DNA from: Amphirosellinia nigrospora
Taxonomy: Eukaryota; Ascomycota; Sordariomycetes; Xylariales; Xylariaceae
NCBI GenBank assembly: GCA_004123355.1
Contig: SCHM01000003.1
Span: forward strand, 4,793,058-4,857,057
Reading direction: 5' to 3'
DNA: 64,000 nt
Shown here: positions 1 through 11,693 of the stretch, in pieces
Layout: the number at the start of each line of letters is the position of its first letter
Numbering within the stretch: the stretch's first letter is position 1
Translations under genes and position numbers: made by a program
Notes under the pieces: model-generated
What the model was told of the DNA's origin: nothing
What the model saw: only the letters and a program-made list of their open reading frames with translations
Database searches by the model: none

Positions 1-728
1 AAATACTTCTTCCTAGGCCGGACGACCTGGTGAGGTACCTAGAACATCATAATCAGCGTACGCCTTGAGCTCTAGCTGCATGGAGCCTTACTGGGATTCA
101 GAGCCTCCACTAACTTCGTCAGTCTCTGACTCATCGTCAAGACCAGGACGCTCTTCGGCCGTTTTCAAGGAACGGAGCGCAATGGTGGCGTTGTAGAGGT
201 CGAAGGGACTATTGCCTTCGTGATCTTTCGTCTTGATCAATTGGCCGGTCTTCGTAGTACTAGACCCGAAGGACTCTTTCAAGTCTCGACGTTCCTTGGC
301 AAGTAAGAGTCGCGCCACTGAGATATTGCCATTGTATAAGGCTCTATGCAATGCATTCCAGCCGCTCTCGGGATCTTGGACGTATATGTCGATAGCAGGA
401 TGGTCCAGAAGGGCTTGGACAAATGCGACGGCATCGGGCGATATAGAGGAGGCGGCGCGCAAGAGGAGAGTGAGGCCACAGTAGTCGCGAGCATTGATTT
501 CAGCCTTCCCGAGGCTACCGGCGGAGCCCCTCGTGGCAGAAAAGCTGGCGCCAAAACCGGAGGCCTTGCGCGACTTGGTGACAGACCGTGGTGAAGTCCC
601 GAGAGCGCCGAGGCTGCCTACTCCCAGGCCTGGGCTCCTGGCTGGGGTCTGGGAAGAGCCGCCGCGGCGAGCAATCGACAGAAATTGTCGATGTCATTTT
701 CCCAGAAGCACTTCCACAGGCTTGTCAT
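1..728 (-). CDS. BTB/POZ-ankyrin (RCC1-type) regulatory protein, N-terminal part
   Basis: This is the N-terminal end of a large fungal protein of the ankyrin/RCC1/BTB (IBtk-like) type; the rest lies left of the window. Translation starts at the ATG at 728-726 (MTSLWKCFWENDID). It runs through a Ser/Ala-rich linker (ARSPGLG, TSPRSVTKSR) into ankyrin-type repeats (CGLTLLLRAAS, DPESGWNALHRALYNGN, KDHEGNSPFDLYN). Such proteins are thought to act as ubiquitin-ligase adaptors; no BTB domain is inside the window, so that part is inferred from family resemblance. The reading frame shifts once, near 625-665, between MTSLWKCFW and SQTPARSPGLG, probably a lost base. A likely 53-nt intron begins with a GTAAGG donor at about 84 and ends near 32, leading into YLTRSSG at the edge. 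Confidence is good for the family and moderate for the splice site. Confidence 0.7.
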
Positions 729-1925
729 CGACGCTCGAGGGTTAGGTGTCTCAGCCGTTCCAGATAGCACCTCGCCGAAGCCTCGAGGACTGCAGCCTGT
801 TTAAAGGTACGACCGGAAGAGCTTCGACTGGGGGAGGGTGTAGGAGCTATCTCGGAGTTATAGTAACGGATTCGAAGGACGGGAGAGTTTTCGTCTGCTT
901 GTGGCTTTCGAATCACGATAGGGCGAAGAGAACAAAACCGACTTCGAGTGGAATTCGCTTCGAAATCGCGGGTTAGATCAGAGGGGCATGATAGAGGCCG
1001 GATATAGTGTTAAATGCGCTGGGAGACACAGGGGTTGCAGGACTTGGACAGTATGTCGGGATGAGGCCCGGTAGGCAGCCTATATTTTCCGAAAGACGAG
1101 GCTTTGTGGTGTCTGTTAGTCTGAAGGAAAATGAGTCAGGATGGGGAGAGCAAGCTAGGAAAGGTGGCCAGTATGGTTTGGCGGGCGGCGTCATAAATTG
1201 AGTACCTCCATCTACCCAGGGCGGTCGCGATTCAACCCCGCGATAGTCTAAAGTTGGTACACTTAATTCCCTTTAAGTCCTTGTAAGTTAACTGGAAGAA
1301 GCTAGGTACAGTATGTATAAGTACTTAAGTACTAAGTAGGTAGTCTAGAAGCTAACCAGGCCAATACATTCACTCCACAGGGGTCGATAAAGCTCTAACG
1401 AATCAGAAGCCCAAAGTGGTCAGCATGGCCAATCTTCGACAACAGAATAGTGCTCGAATCACGCACGTTTTCTTTTTCAAAGTAGCCATGCTGTACAATA
1501 GACCTAGGGAATCATCCAATCAAGTACCCGCTCAGTCTACCTATGAGGCCTACGAAGACACATGATGGATCCCATCCACTCTGATTTGACTGTCCCTGTC
1601 CATTATCTACCTTGGATCCTCAGCTGCTGTTCGTCGTGCAGCTGCAAGTCATGAGCTGTGGGGTAGAGTAGTTCATTTATATGCAGTTGACCGGCTATTG
1701 TTGGGTCTTCCATTCACACGGGCAGATCGTGCTATAAATGGTGGGGCTGCGGATGGCATATACAAAGTGTTTAAACCTATGCTGTATATGAGAAATGCTA
1801 GATGATTCTTTCGCTTGACGCCATTTTTTCATGCCTTGCGATGTCTCTATCCAAAACCTGTTCTAATCAGGGTATCGAGCGTGAACAAAAATCCTCTCCG
1901 ACGTCGAACCGTCTTATGGGCGCCT
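729..1925. other. intergenic, no gene recognised
   Basis: This stretch lies between the start of the BTB/ankyrin gene and the 3' end of the carrier gene. It contains only short overlapping ORFs in several frames with no familiar motif. It presumably holds the leader and promoter of the minus-strand gene at 1-728 and the 3' UTR region of the carrier. Confidence 0.5.
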
Positions 1926-3238
1926 TTATTTTTGGAGCGTTCGGAAGAAATCCATAACACCAGTGAAAACCACTATTCGAGGGGATTATTAGCAGTTGCC
2001 GCGGCTCAGTGCGAACGCGACTGTTAAGGGCATCCGAACTCACCTAGAAGAATACCACCACCAGGGCCCAGTCTCAGCACCTTAGGTAAGAAACCCTTAT
2101 ACAAGGCACCGAATCCTTCTTCCTTCATCACGGTGCCACATGCGGGCCAGGCCCAGTTGTATTTAGGAATATGGCCGGCGACCTTGGGTGTGTTCTGGAT
2201 GCGGGACTTGACAACATCCATAGGCGTGTTCAGAATTGTACCTACTGTGCCACCGATGGTACCGGCGATGATGTCGTTAGAGATCTGAGCGCTCTTCGTT
2301 TCTGCCTTGGGAAGAAGCTCCCTGACTTGGTAGATGCAGCCGAAGTAGCCTGCATTCCAAAGTATGTGACGCCACATAGTACTCTCGAGGCCGTTGTACA
2401 GAGCTAAAATGCCCTCATTCTTGATAACCTTGGACACGACATCGAGGGCGCCCTTGTATTGTCCGGCGGACTCCTTACTCTGCAATCGCACTAGAAAGAA
2501 AGAGGTAAGCTCTTACTCGGTTGGGGGAAAGATACAGTATTGCTAAGGTGTACTCGGCTGCTGGCATCTCCAAGATATCGAGCGGGTTAGTGTTTCCGCA
2601 CGATTGCTGCGAGTGAATCGCAAATTTCACTCATATCTTCACTCACACTTGACCAATTCAAAGGGAACCACAACAAAAGACTCTGTGGCACCGGCTGTAG
2701 CACCGGTGAGGATAGAAAGAGGCTGGTTCATCTTCTCGGCGCCAAATGCATTCCTGTAAAACTTCCCCCATTCATCATTGGCGGCGAACTTGGTGGCACG
2801 CTTTGGGCCTCCATGAGGATAGGAGCGTGATACCGCGGTAAAGCCTCGAAACCTGCGTCCCAAAATGAACATGGGCGCCACAGAAATTGCCAGGCTCAGG
2901 TCCCTTACCCTTCATTACGAACTATCTTTTGGAAACAATCTACCATGCCAGTGTAGCCATCGGCTCCGGTGGCCTTGCCACTTTGCAATTGTAGTCGACT
3001 CTTGACGACGTCTAATGGGTACCTGGAGGACGGAGGTGGGTTAGAATCCAAGGGCATCGACCGAGTAGCGAAGCGAACGAGGGCACGAACATAACCAAAA
3101 TCTACACAAGCCAGCGAGGTTAGCGGCGCATCCCTTGAACAGCACACTGAACTGGCTGATTGGCGCTTACCTCGGACACGCCGCGATGGCGCCCGCGGCA
3201 AACTGCCATTGGAAACCGAGAGGCTTGTCTGAAGACAT
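1926..3238 (-). CDS. ODC1: mitochondrial 2-oxodicarboxylate carrier (SLC25 family)
   Basis: This inner-membrane carrier exchanges 2-oxoadipate/2-oxoglutarate, linking lysine and glutamate metabolism with the citric acid cycle. It opens with MSSDKPLGFQWQFAAGAIAA, diagnostic of Odc1/Odc2 proteins. Carrier signatures follow: YPLDVVKSRLQLQSG, PFELVKLRLQ and TPMDVVKSRIQ. It ends in VVFTGVMDFFRTLQK. I place six exons at 3238-3171, 3101-3091, 3022-2909, 2852-2647, 2490-2044 and 1972-1926. The second exon is only 11 nt and restores EILVMYPLDVV. Four single-base losses break the frame: exon 1 near 3175-3180 (AAVSE expected), and exon 4 start (GFSRLY), ITAPI and EAPKRA near 2810-2852. Each is explained by one base missing from a short run. 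A conserved essential-type carrier with four such breaks points to sequence error, not a dead gene. Identity is confident. Confidence 0.9.
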
Positions 3239-5627
3239 GTTGCTTGCTTGTCCTAATCTACGATTGAACGCAATGGTGGTTAGTTGTGAGGTGGGATGTG
3301 CGGATGAAAGGGCGATTGTTTTATTAGCAAAGCGTCGATCTCGCAGGACATCCCTCCCGTCGCCCGCCCAGGACCCGTAAGGCACGCTACCGCTAGCCCG
3401 GACAGGACCCGGACGTTGTGTAAGGCGTGACGCTAAGCCCAGCTGAGTTAAGGCTGTAGATAGAGTTTATGCACAAGCCACTTTACAGGGGCAGTTTAAG
3501 TTGTGCTCAAAACAGGTTTGCAGACCTCACCATGAGGCTGCCGAGGGCGAACTGCTACAAATAAAACAACTCCAACAATACCAAGGAATTTCGTATCATA
3601 AGTATTCAAAACGTTCATTCTCTTTTTGAGCACGTGATTCCCATAACTAATCGCCCCAGCATCTGTCTGTGCATCATTCCTCGTACCTTCCTACAATACT
3701 CTCGGTAACGCCACAGCACCAGACCTCAGGAGATGGTTCTACAGTCCTCGTTCCAGGACTTTTATTAGATTTTATTAAAGTAAGGGAAAAAAAGCGTAGA
3801 AAATGTTCATATGCACCTTCCGCTGGGGACCTATAACGTACTTGCCTCAGTTTCGCTCTGCTAGCTTAGGAAATAATACCTCATAGCCTCAAGATGATTA
3901 TGCTGTAGCGTGCTAGTATCACAGAACACAAGATGGTACACCAAGTCATGCGATTCAATATATTTCCATTCATATTCCAAAGAATGGAGTTCGTAGTATC
4001 TTTAGTTCTTATCTAGCACTTTCCTTTCATGGATCACACAGTTGGTTGACGGTCATATTGGTCGGGTCCAATACATGATCGACTGACGTATCGATACATC
4101 ACTTAACACAACCCTGGCAATTTCAGGGCCTGGAGTATGTTATCTTGTAAGAGGTTGATCGTCGTCGTAACCGGAAATCCATTCCAAGTTACTATCTAGC
4201 GTTTTGGACTGCCTGTCCTTACTGTCCATCTCTGTTGATTGATTGATTCTTGTTTAACGTCCGGGGGGAGGAATTGCAATGCCCACGTCCCAAAACCCCC
4301 GAAGGGTATACAGACGTCGCGAGCTCTTATATTACATATAATGACACCATAACCATGCCTCTGGTGCTCAACATTCCATCGCTAGTGATCTCTACACATA
4401 GATCCCCCAAGCTGGTTTCGATCTACACCTAGGCATCGCTTTCCTACGCCTTCGAACACTAGCTTTGCCTATATACCTCCTCCTGTCGTTCCAGAATCCA
4501 TCGTGCCTACGACGTTAAAAAAGCCCCGTAGGGAAAAAGGCGTAGCTTAAACGAGTGACGACGTAGCCTCCTGCCGCGTCCCGCGGTCCACGTATACCGA
4601 AGTGGTTGTTTCGTCGTTGTGACTCCGTACTCGTTAATTCGACGTACGGCCCTATTCCTCCTCCTTCCATCTCCGTTGCAGAACGAGGAAGGAACAGGCA
4701 AACCATCAACTTCGACTATTTCTACTACTTCAAAAATCTCTTCTACTCCTTGCCATCTACTTAACCTCGCTTCGCCTGTTACCTCTTTTCAATTCTGCCT
4801 TACGTTCTTATAGCTGGTCAAGTAGCATCTTGCTCTAGTTTCTAGGTACATTTCTATCTTCAGCAACCTCATACCCTCAACAGATATTTGCTACTCTTCG
4901 CTCTACGACCTATCATACAGTTGATGACCTCTTGACAATCAACAATCATATTTTATGCAGTACCTTCTTCTCCACTATATCTTCTACGGGTATATCTCAC
5001 TTTATATCAGGGTATATCTCGGGTGAGGCTTCTCAGAGGTACTGCCTACTCTCTCTCTTTCACTTTCATTTAGATAGGGACTTACAAGCAGACGAGAATC
5101 TAGGTAACCAAATCCCCGTGTCTTTCTTTTGTTACGCCTCAGCTCTTGGACTTAACTAACCTACAGAAAGCGCCCCTTCCCAAGATTTCTCTCATTCACA
5201 GTCATTCTTCGCAAGGCCGCCTTTATGATACAATGCACTATCTAGCAACTATCCACAAGTAATTCACCTACAAGTCATCCCACATACTTGCGGCTTGTGC
5301 CTTGGAAGGTAGGTACTACACCGTTACATACTCACTTGGCGCCATCTAGATTCGTTGCCCACACCTGCATTTGACTATGCTCGCACTACCCTGAGCTCCC
5401 CTGCACTATACTCATATCACAACTTCTTCATACCGGTATAAGGAACCTTGAACCCATTGAGGCTCAATATCGTGACTGATTCTACACATTACATACCTAC
5501 CCTCTCCAAACACTCGTTACTACTTAACATACTTTCCCTTAGTTGAACGCTGTTAGTCCGCATGTGCCTTCCGCCCTGCAGCGTGCCATCCGCACTCATA
5601 AGGTAACTAGACAAACGCCTAAACATC
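3239..5627. other. divergent intergenic region and pyrimidine-rich leader
   Basis: The 2.4 kb separates two divergently transcribed genes. The right half (about 4440-5620) is strongly C/T-rich on the plus strand, as in the long 5' leaders of filamentous fungi, and probably contains the promoter and leader of the gene starting at 5628. A (TGAT)n-type run occurs at about 4231-4246. No coding sequence is convincing. Confidence 0.5.
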
Positions 5628-8184
5628 ATGTCATCACCTCAGAGTATTTCATTGCCAGCAGGTCATAATGGCACTGGGGGGGACGCAAACAACAATGATG
5701 AGAGCTTGTTTGTCAACTCTGATGATGGGCACTCTGCTGGTAGCAACGATGAGCAGGACGCAGACCATACTGATGAGGGTTTGCTCGTCGATCCTCAGCC
5801 ACGGGTGCCTGCAAGTAACGAAGACGAGGACGTCAATGGAGGAGAAGACGAGGAGGACCCAGAGCCAGACGAAGGCGAAGATGGTGTCAGTGAGGTAGAT
5901 CCAGACGTCTTGGACGGGCTGTCGGATGGCGAAGATGGGCCAGACGAAAGAGCTAGACGCCGCCGTCGGAATCGGAATCGGAATCGGAATCGAAGACCAA
6001 GAAGCTGCCAAGAGTGTCCAAATCTCAGGCAACAATTGGAAGACCAGGGTATGAGTATCACGCAACGATGGGACGACGAGGTTATGGGACTGCGTTCGGA
6101 ATATGAGGGGAAACTACGCGTTGTGAAAGACAAGCTCAGGAGTGCCGAAGAACGTATCAGGATTCTGGAAGAGGGTAGAGGAATCTGCTGGGTCGTAAGT
6201 TTTAATGCACTTTTAAAATTATTACAGGGCTATGCTAACAACCGTATAATAGCCATGGGGCCCTCCCCTTGCTAGGCTACTAAACGAGGTTCGTCACCGG
6301 GACCCGAACCTTACGAGCAAAGACTATGAAGGCTATCATCCCATCTATTATGATGCATGTAAGCAGGGGATCATGTCCACAAGGATTAAGTTTATTCATC
6401 CAGATCTACATCTGAACACGACGGTCTATAGCGGACGGGAAATCCAAATCCATTTCAGGGGGCAGATGTTCAATGACCGCGGCATTGATGTAGAGGGCGT
6501 GCATCGAGCCTACCGCGATATACTCCTCCCATTGCGATGCACTCGACTTCAGCCACTTTCGCTATTAAACAACGCGACTTTCAGGTTTGAAGATCTTCCA
6601 ATTAACATTCAGTATCGTATTTGGAAAATGATCATTCCAAACCGCCAGTTGATACATTGCCTCTCTCGCCTAGACCCTTCGAATCCTCCTCTCGATTGTA
6701 CGGAAGACGTAGTGCATTTCCCTAATCGATTCCATATCGGCAGTTCGCCTTGCTGCATCGCGAAGGCAGACAAACCTGACAGGTATCTCAGATACCTTCA
6801 AGTCTCTAAGCGCTGGTGCTATGCGTTGACTCACTTATTCTACGGTAAGTCTCAGCACGATGGTTTCGGTAGCATAGCTAACCCTTTCCAGCGACGAACA
6901 CCTTTGCATTCAGTTCCCTTGGCGAGCTCGGCCGCTTTTGCAGTGGTATAGGAAGGGCTCGACTTGAACGGCTTGCCCATGTGGAGCTCAATTGGACAGG
7001 ATCCCTGACGCCTAGGCTGCCCAAGGGGGTTTCTCGACGTAAGCAACCTCTGGCTTGGTTTATGTATATGCCTCGCCTAGTTACCTTCGCGGGTCATATA
7101 AACGAGAGCCAGAGATTATACATGCGCCGTGCATACGAGATGATGGATAAGAGCGACTATGATAAAGACTACGCCGGCGATGCATATACTGACGATGACC
7201 TGCACATATTCGGAATGGAGGTTCGGAGAACCGACTGTCATCCCAACTACCGGAGAAATCGCGCTATGAGAACAGTTCAAGGAATGGAATATATTTATCA
7301 GCTACGAGGCATGAAATTTCTATGATTTCAACGCCCCACGCACACGTCAAGAAATCCGCGACTGGTCCTTCTTGCAAGACATCAACAACATGGTGCGAAG
7401 AGAGAAGAGCGCCTCGATGGCTCTAAAGGCGGAGATCGAGAACCTTCGCCCGCTCTCAGGGCTCGACGATTTCAGCCCTGATGATGAACTCACTGAGCTT
7501 GTCAAAAGTTTCTATGATGAAACACCTGTAGAGGATGTGGCCATAGGCGGCTCAGAAATGTCGTCCAACACTTCTGGAATTTCCGGACTTTCTACACTCT
7601 CCATCAGCTCTGATTCTGACGATTCCGACGATGGCTCCTCCGACGGTTCCTCCGACGGTTCCTCCCATGATTCTGATGTCGACATGGATCGAGTGATCGA
7701 GATCGTCGATAGCGATGTTGAGATGGAGGATGCTGACGGACAATCCGATGCAACCAGTCGTAACACATCACAACCAACGCATGTTGATCTGTCTGATACT
7801 GCGAGTGAGTCGCGGCGTTCGTCACACTCAGGTTCAAGCAGCAGCCGTGCAGCTTTATACGAAAGCGGCTTACACACGACCGTCACACCCCAACCTCGCG
7901 TTATAACCATCGAAGACGATGATGATAACGCCCCCCCGCGACGTCGCGGTCGCCCCGGCGGAGACACAAGCACCGAAAGTGATGGTTTGTTCCTGCCTTC
8001 GGGCTCATGCACTGCCCCATCCAGCAGCGAGAACGAGATGGCTGCGCGAGTCATTGATCTGACTCTTGAAGACGACGACAATGGCGAAACCAGAAGTTCG
8101 CCTAATCCAGGCTCAGATGGGTCTAGAGGGTCAACTTCGGGATCATCACGAAAGCGTTCCAGGAGCACCGGCGGCCGTGGCTAG
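5628..8184 (+). CDS. conserved fungal F-box-like acidic protein
   Basis: The function is unknown, but the protein belongs to a family I recognise from many filamentous ascomycetes. Exon 1 (5628-6194) encodes an acidic, disordered N-terminus (Asp/Glu-rich) followed by (RN) repeats and a coiled-coil-like stretch (LRSEYEGKLRVVKDKLR). Exon 2 (6253-6844) carries YEGYHPIYYDACKQGI and an F-box-like segment, FEDLPINIQYRIWKMIIPN. Exon 3 (from 6892) continues with ATNTFAFSSLGELGRF and ends in MRTVQGMEYIYQLRGMKF. The introns are 58 nt (branch site GCTAAC) and 47 nt. The frame then shifts near 7320, from RGMKF to YDFNAPRTRQEIRDWSFLQD, and stays open to a Ser/Asp-rich tail with repeated SSDG units, ending at TAG 8182-8184. 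Directly in frame after that stop lie 41 further codons (see the findings). The tail resembles nuclear, SUMO-interacting-like acidic tails (VIEIVDSDVEM, VITIEDDDD, VIDLTLEDDD), which is inference. Confidence 0.7.
5964..5990 (+). repeat. hexanucleotide CGGAAT microsatellite within a gene
   Basis: Four tandem CGGAAT units encode alternating Arg-Asn residues in the N-terminal region of the F-box-like protein. The run follows an Arg-rich block and is a likely site of length variation between strains. Confidence 0.8.
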
Positions 8185-9309
8185 CATCCTCGGCCTACTA
8201 AGCGCCCCAGAGTAAAAAGGGAACGTCACGAGTCACTATTCGTGAGTAGTGAGGAGACTGAACCCGTTCGCTCGGGCGAAGAAGAGGCACCGATTCAACT
8301 GAATGATTAGGAGAGCTCTTGCCTTCACAGCTAAGCACATGGTCATTCACACTTTCTCATCAGATATCACCTTGGTTTTGATTTCTTCGTCCAATCAGCT
8401 CTTGCTACGCACTATCATCACATCTTCCAGCCCTAGATCATCATCTAAACCAAAACCAATCAATTCAAGGTTGTTGGTGAGGGTTTCTGCTTCCCAAAAT
8501 CACCCAACTACATTTTTCTGATCACCACCATACTACTTGATCTTCAGGCACTTTGAGCAACTGAAACATTTGGGTTGGCATCGCAAGCATTGACCCCTTT
8601 AACATTTCGCCTCATACCGGCATGCATAATCTTAATCTTTAACTTCAACGCAACGGTTTCTCACCTTTGCTTATGTATTTACATCATCACCACCCACAAA
8701 CGATATACTCTTGCTGATGCTTTGACGAAATTACGAGACGTTTACGACGATATGGTCTTATCTGCTGGGATACGGCCCCGGTTTTATGTATACTATATGC
8801 GCAGATTTTTTTCCTCAGATAATCGGTTATTGCGATGACTTTACGGGGAATTTCACTACGTTTCTTTCCTTTCGCCAATGGCTAGAATAGGACGGAAGTG
8901 AGGGGAAAGAAGAAACTGGTTTCGGGACGGGGCTATAGAAACGGAATTTCCTAGCTATCTTCGTAGGCCTTAGAATTGATATTCTTAGGACTGACTCTGT
9001 GGTGACCCAACCTACGTGAAATTTATGAGACATTTAGTAGCTAATCATGAGCAAACAGGAAAAGGAGTGAAGCAATTCAAGCCGTATAAGCAATTAAACA
9101 CATAGTATAACAAATGTTTGATTCATTGGACAGTCAGCGAAGTGAACTGGTCACAATAGCAGCTAGACGCACATCGACGTACTTCTGTATTTACATCGAT
9201 GGCACACATTACTTCTACTTAAAAATTCAAATTGTCTGATGTACGAGCATGATAGGTAGGTTTTTACAATGATTGGGTATTTGATATAACGTACCTAGAG
9301 TACCTCACA
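8185..9309. other. 3' region; 41-codon in-frame extension then non-coding
   Basis: Positions 8185-8310 stay open in the same frame as the upstream gene after its TAG. They encode a basic patch (TKRPRVKRERHES) and then an acidic end before a second TAG at 8308-8310. The rest, to 9309, has no convincing gene and would hold the convergent 3' ends of the F-box-like gene and BUD22. Confidence 0.5.
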
Positions 9310-10876
9310 CTAATCGAACGTAACCTTCTTCCCCTTGAATTCCACCTTCTGAGCCGCCTCCTTCGCCTTCTTAGCCGCTTCCCAACTAGCATGCAGAGAG
9401 CCTGTATCATCCCTCGTACGCTGAGGTTTCGGCTTTGGCTTCTCTGCCTGGAAGCTCTGACTACCATGATCCTGCTGTCGAGGAGGGCGTCTCTCCTGAG
9501 TATCCCGAAATCCTTTGCCATTGGCCTGGCGGTCACCATCGCGTTGCATCTGCCGCTGCCTATCTGGATGAACGTCGGTCTTTTCAAAGGGGTTTTGAAT
9601 GCCCTTCTTCCACGGCTTCGCCGTGTCCCCATCGACAGCGCCCCTCTTCATATCCCAGCCCGTATTCCTTGGATCTTTCTCCTTCTCGTGATGTTTCGCC
9701 TTCTCGCCGTATTTCTTGTCCCAGATTGCCTGGCGCGCTCTTTGTCCTCTCCTGTTCTTCCTCACCGGCGGCGCGATGTCCACGTCCGAGGCTGACTCAG
9801 AGCCGGATATGTAGCCTCCCATCAAGGAGGGCAGGAAGGTCGAGTTGCCGGTATTGAAAGATACTGGTTTCACAGCTTTGACTTTCGCCTTCTTGGCGGG
9901 AGGAGCGAGGGCCTCGTCTTCTGAATCGCCAGAGTCGTCTGATGCTTCGGACGATAATGAGACATCGTCGAGCGCAAGTTTTCGAAAGGACCTCGATTTA
10001 CTGTCTGCGTGATCACTTTCGTCGTCATCCTCGTCTTGTTCATCTGAATCGTCTTCGTCGCTAGAGCCCCCTACCAATTCGTCGTACTTTGAGAACATGA
10101 TTTCTTCGGCCTCGCTATCGGAGAGGCCTTCAAATTCCGGATTGTTAGATGTCTCAGAGCCCGCCTCGCTCTCGAGATCTTCTTCGCCCTCTGGTTTCTC
10201 CGCCTTCCTCTTCAACAATGGCGGCCCTTCGAATTCGGGCTCTTTCGCGTCCTCGGACTCATCATCTACTGGGCTGTCCAAGTCTTGCCCATGGTCTGCT
10301 TGTTCCTCCTTTTTGACTCTGGGGTTCTTGGTAGCCGTAGTCTTTTCCTTGCTCTTGCCCTTGTTCCTCTTCTCCGGCATGGGTACCCTCAAGGCTATGC
10401 ATGTGCCCATGATGGCTTCTTCGATGACATCCTTAACCTGCTGGCGATTATAGAGCGCGCTCGTGACGTTGTGCAATGTCAATTTCTCTTCTTCTGATAG
10501 CTCGAGTTTCGGTACTGGCTTGATGTCGGCTGGCAGCTTGGGCGATTCGGCGACTCTCTTGATCCTCAAGAGGGACGAACATAGATGTGCATGCGCTGCC
10601 TGGTGCAGGTCGAGACTCTACGAGACGGACGCCATGTTAGATCGCTTCATTTCCAAGTTTCATTCTCCAGTGCCGCATAATGTCAATCACACTCACCTTC
10701 AGAACCAGAATTTCCTTCTCTAGCCGAGCAGTCTTTTCAGGGTCGGCTTCGCGTAGTCGCTTGCTTAGACGCTGGCGCTCGAAGCCCTTCACGAGTTTGA
10801 GGCTGCGCGCTAATTCCTTCCGCCATTTTGTGAGGTTCTCTTCTAGGCTTGGCTCGCCTCTCTTTCGCTTCGGCAT
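9310..10876 (-). CDS. BUD22: BUD22-family ribosome biogenesis protein
   Basis: Bud22 proteins act in the nucleolus in early processing of the 35S pre-rRNA and 40S subunit assembly. Exon 1 (10876-10697) encodes a basic start, MPKRKRGEPSLEENLTKWR, with a helical segment GFERQRLSKRLREA. A 79-nt intron with a perfect GTGAGT donor follows. Exon 2 (10617-9310) opens with SLDLHQAAHAHLCSSLL, then a long acidic Asp/Glu/Ser-rich middle typical of nucleolar proteins. The C-terminal BUD22 signature is FLPSLMGGYISGSES, RKNRRGQRARQAIWDKKYG and the end HASWEAAKKAKEA...GKKVTFD. Spliced length is 495 residues with no frame break. It is divergently transcribed from the dehydrogenase at 11694, about 0.8 kb away. 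Confidence 0.9.
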
Positions 10877-11693
10877 TTTATATGTGCAACGAGCTGTCTG
10901 TCCTGAATTCCGATCGTGTTAGAATGCTCTTCACTGGAAAAAGTTAAAGTGGGCTTTGCATACAGTGTATCAGGGTTTATCGGGCATGGAAGACACTGTA
11001 TGGGGCTCAGGGTGGGTAGGTAGCTGCACGTCATTTATTTACATTAGCGCCTGTATCTATCGGACATCTAGATGAGTTTCTTTCTATTGACAACTACAAA
11101 GTTCACATCACATATTTTTAGAGAGAAGGGAGAGAAGGGAGAAAAAAAAAAGTATCTACAGATCCCCCCTATAAAAGATTTATTGTAGAAGGGCTTGAAT
11201 GTTTTAATACAGAACACACAGTGGACTCAAAAACTCTGGTGTCAACTTTAGTCCAGAAATACTCACTGCAGCAATAAAACTGAAGTTCGGAATTTGTCTG
11301 AATAACGAACAAGGTATCATTATTATTGAGTCGCTAGAAGTCTTTCTAGAATTATTCCTTATTTGCTACGAGATAAGGTGTACTCGGTGACAGTGTATAT
11401 AACAATCCCGCTCGGTAGCTATCATGTCAATTACGTACCTACATTGCTTATACTTATTTCCCAACAAGGTCAAAAAAATAACCAGTCCAAACCCTTTTTA
11501 TTTTTAGAAGGACTATAGCTTGATCCACTATTGACCCCCATCGACGAGGGGTAATGGCGGGTCCTTACTGCCGGGTGTGGTGATTTGACGCGATTGTTAA
11601 TAGCAATTAAGGTGGGAATGTATTGAGGTAGCTACGCATTTCCGCTGTGGCATGTTTCGAGTGATATAGGTAGACATCAAGGTCTCCATCATT
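10877..11693. other. divergent intergenic region, AT-rich
   Basis: This spacer between BUD22 (minus) and the dehydrogenase (plus) is AT-rich from about 11040 to 11520, with a purine-rich A/G run at 11120-11150. It should contain both promoters. No ORF with recognisable content is present. Confidence 0.5.

Noticed and set aside
1201-1245. sequence resembling a tRNA T-arm
   Set aside because: Only a T-loop-like word is present; no acceptor, D or anticodon arms can be folded.
7512-8168. 218-codon open frame on the minus strand
   Set aside because: It is the complement of the Ser/Asp-rich tail of the F-box-like gene; low-complexity coding sequence leaves the opposite strand open.
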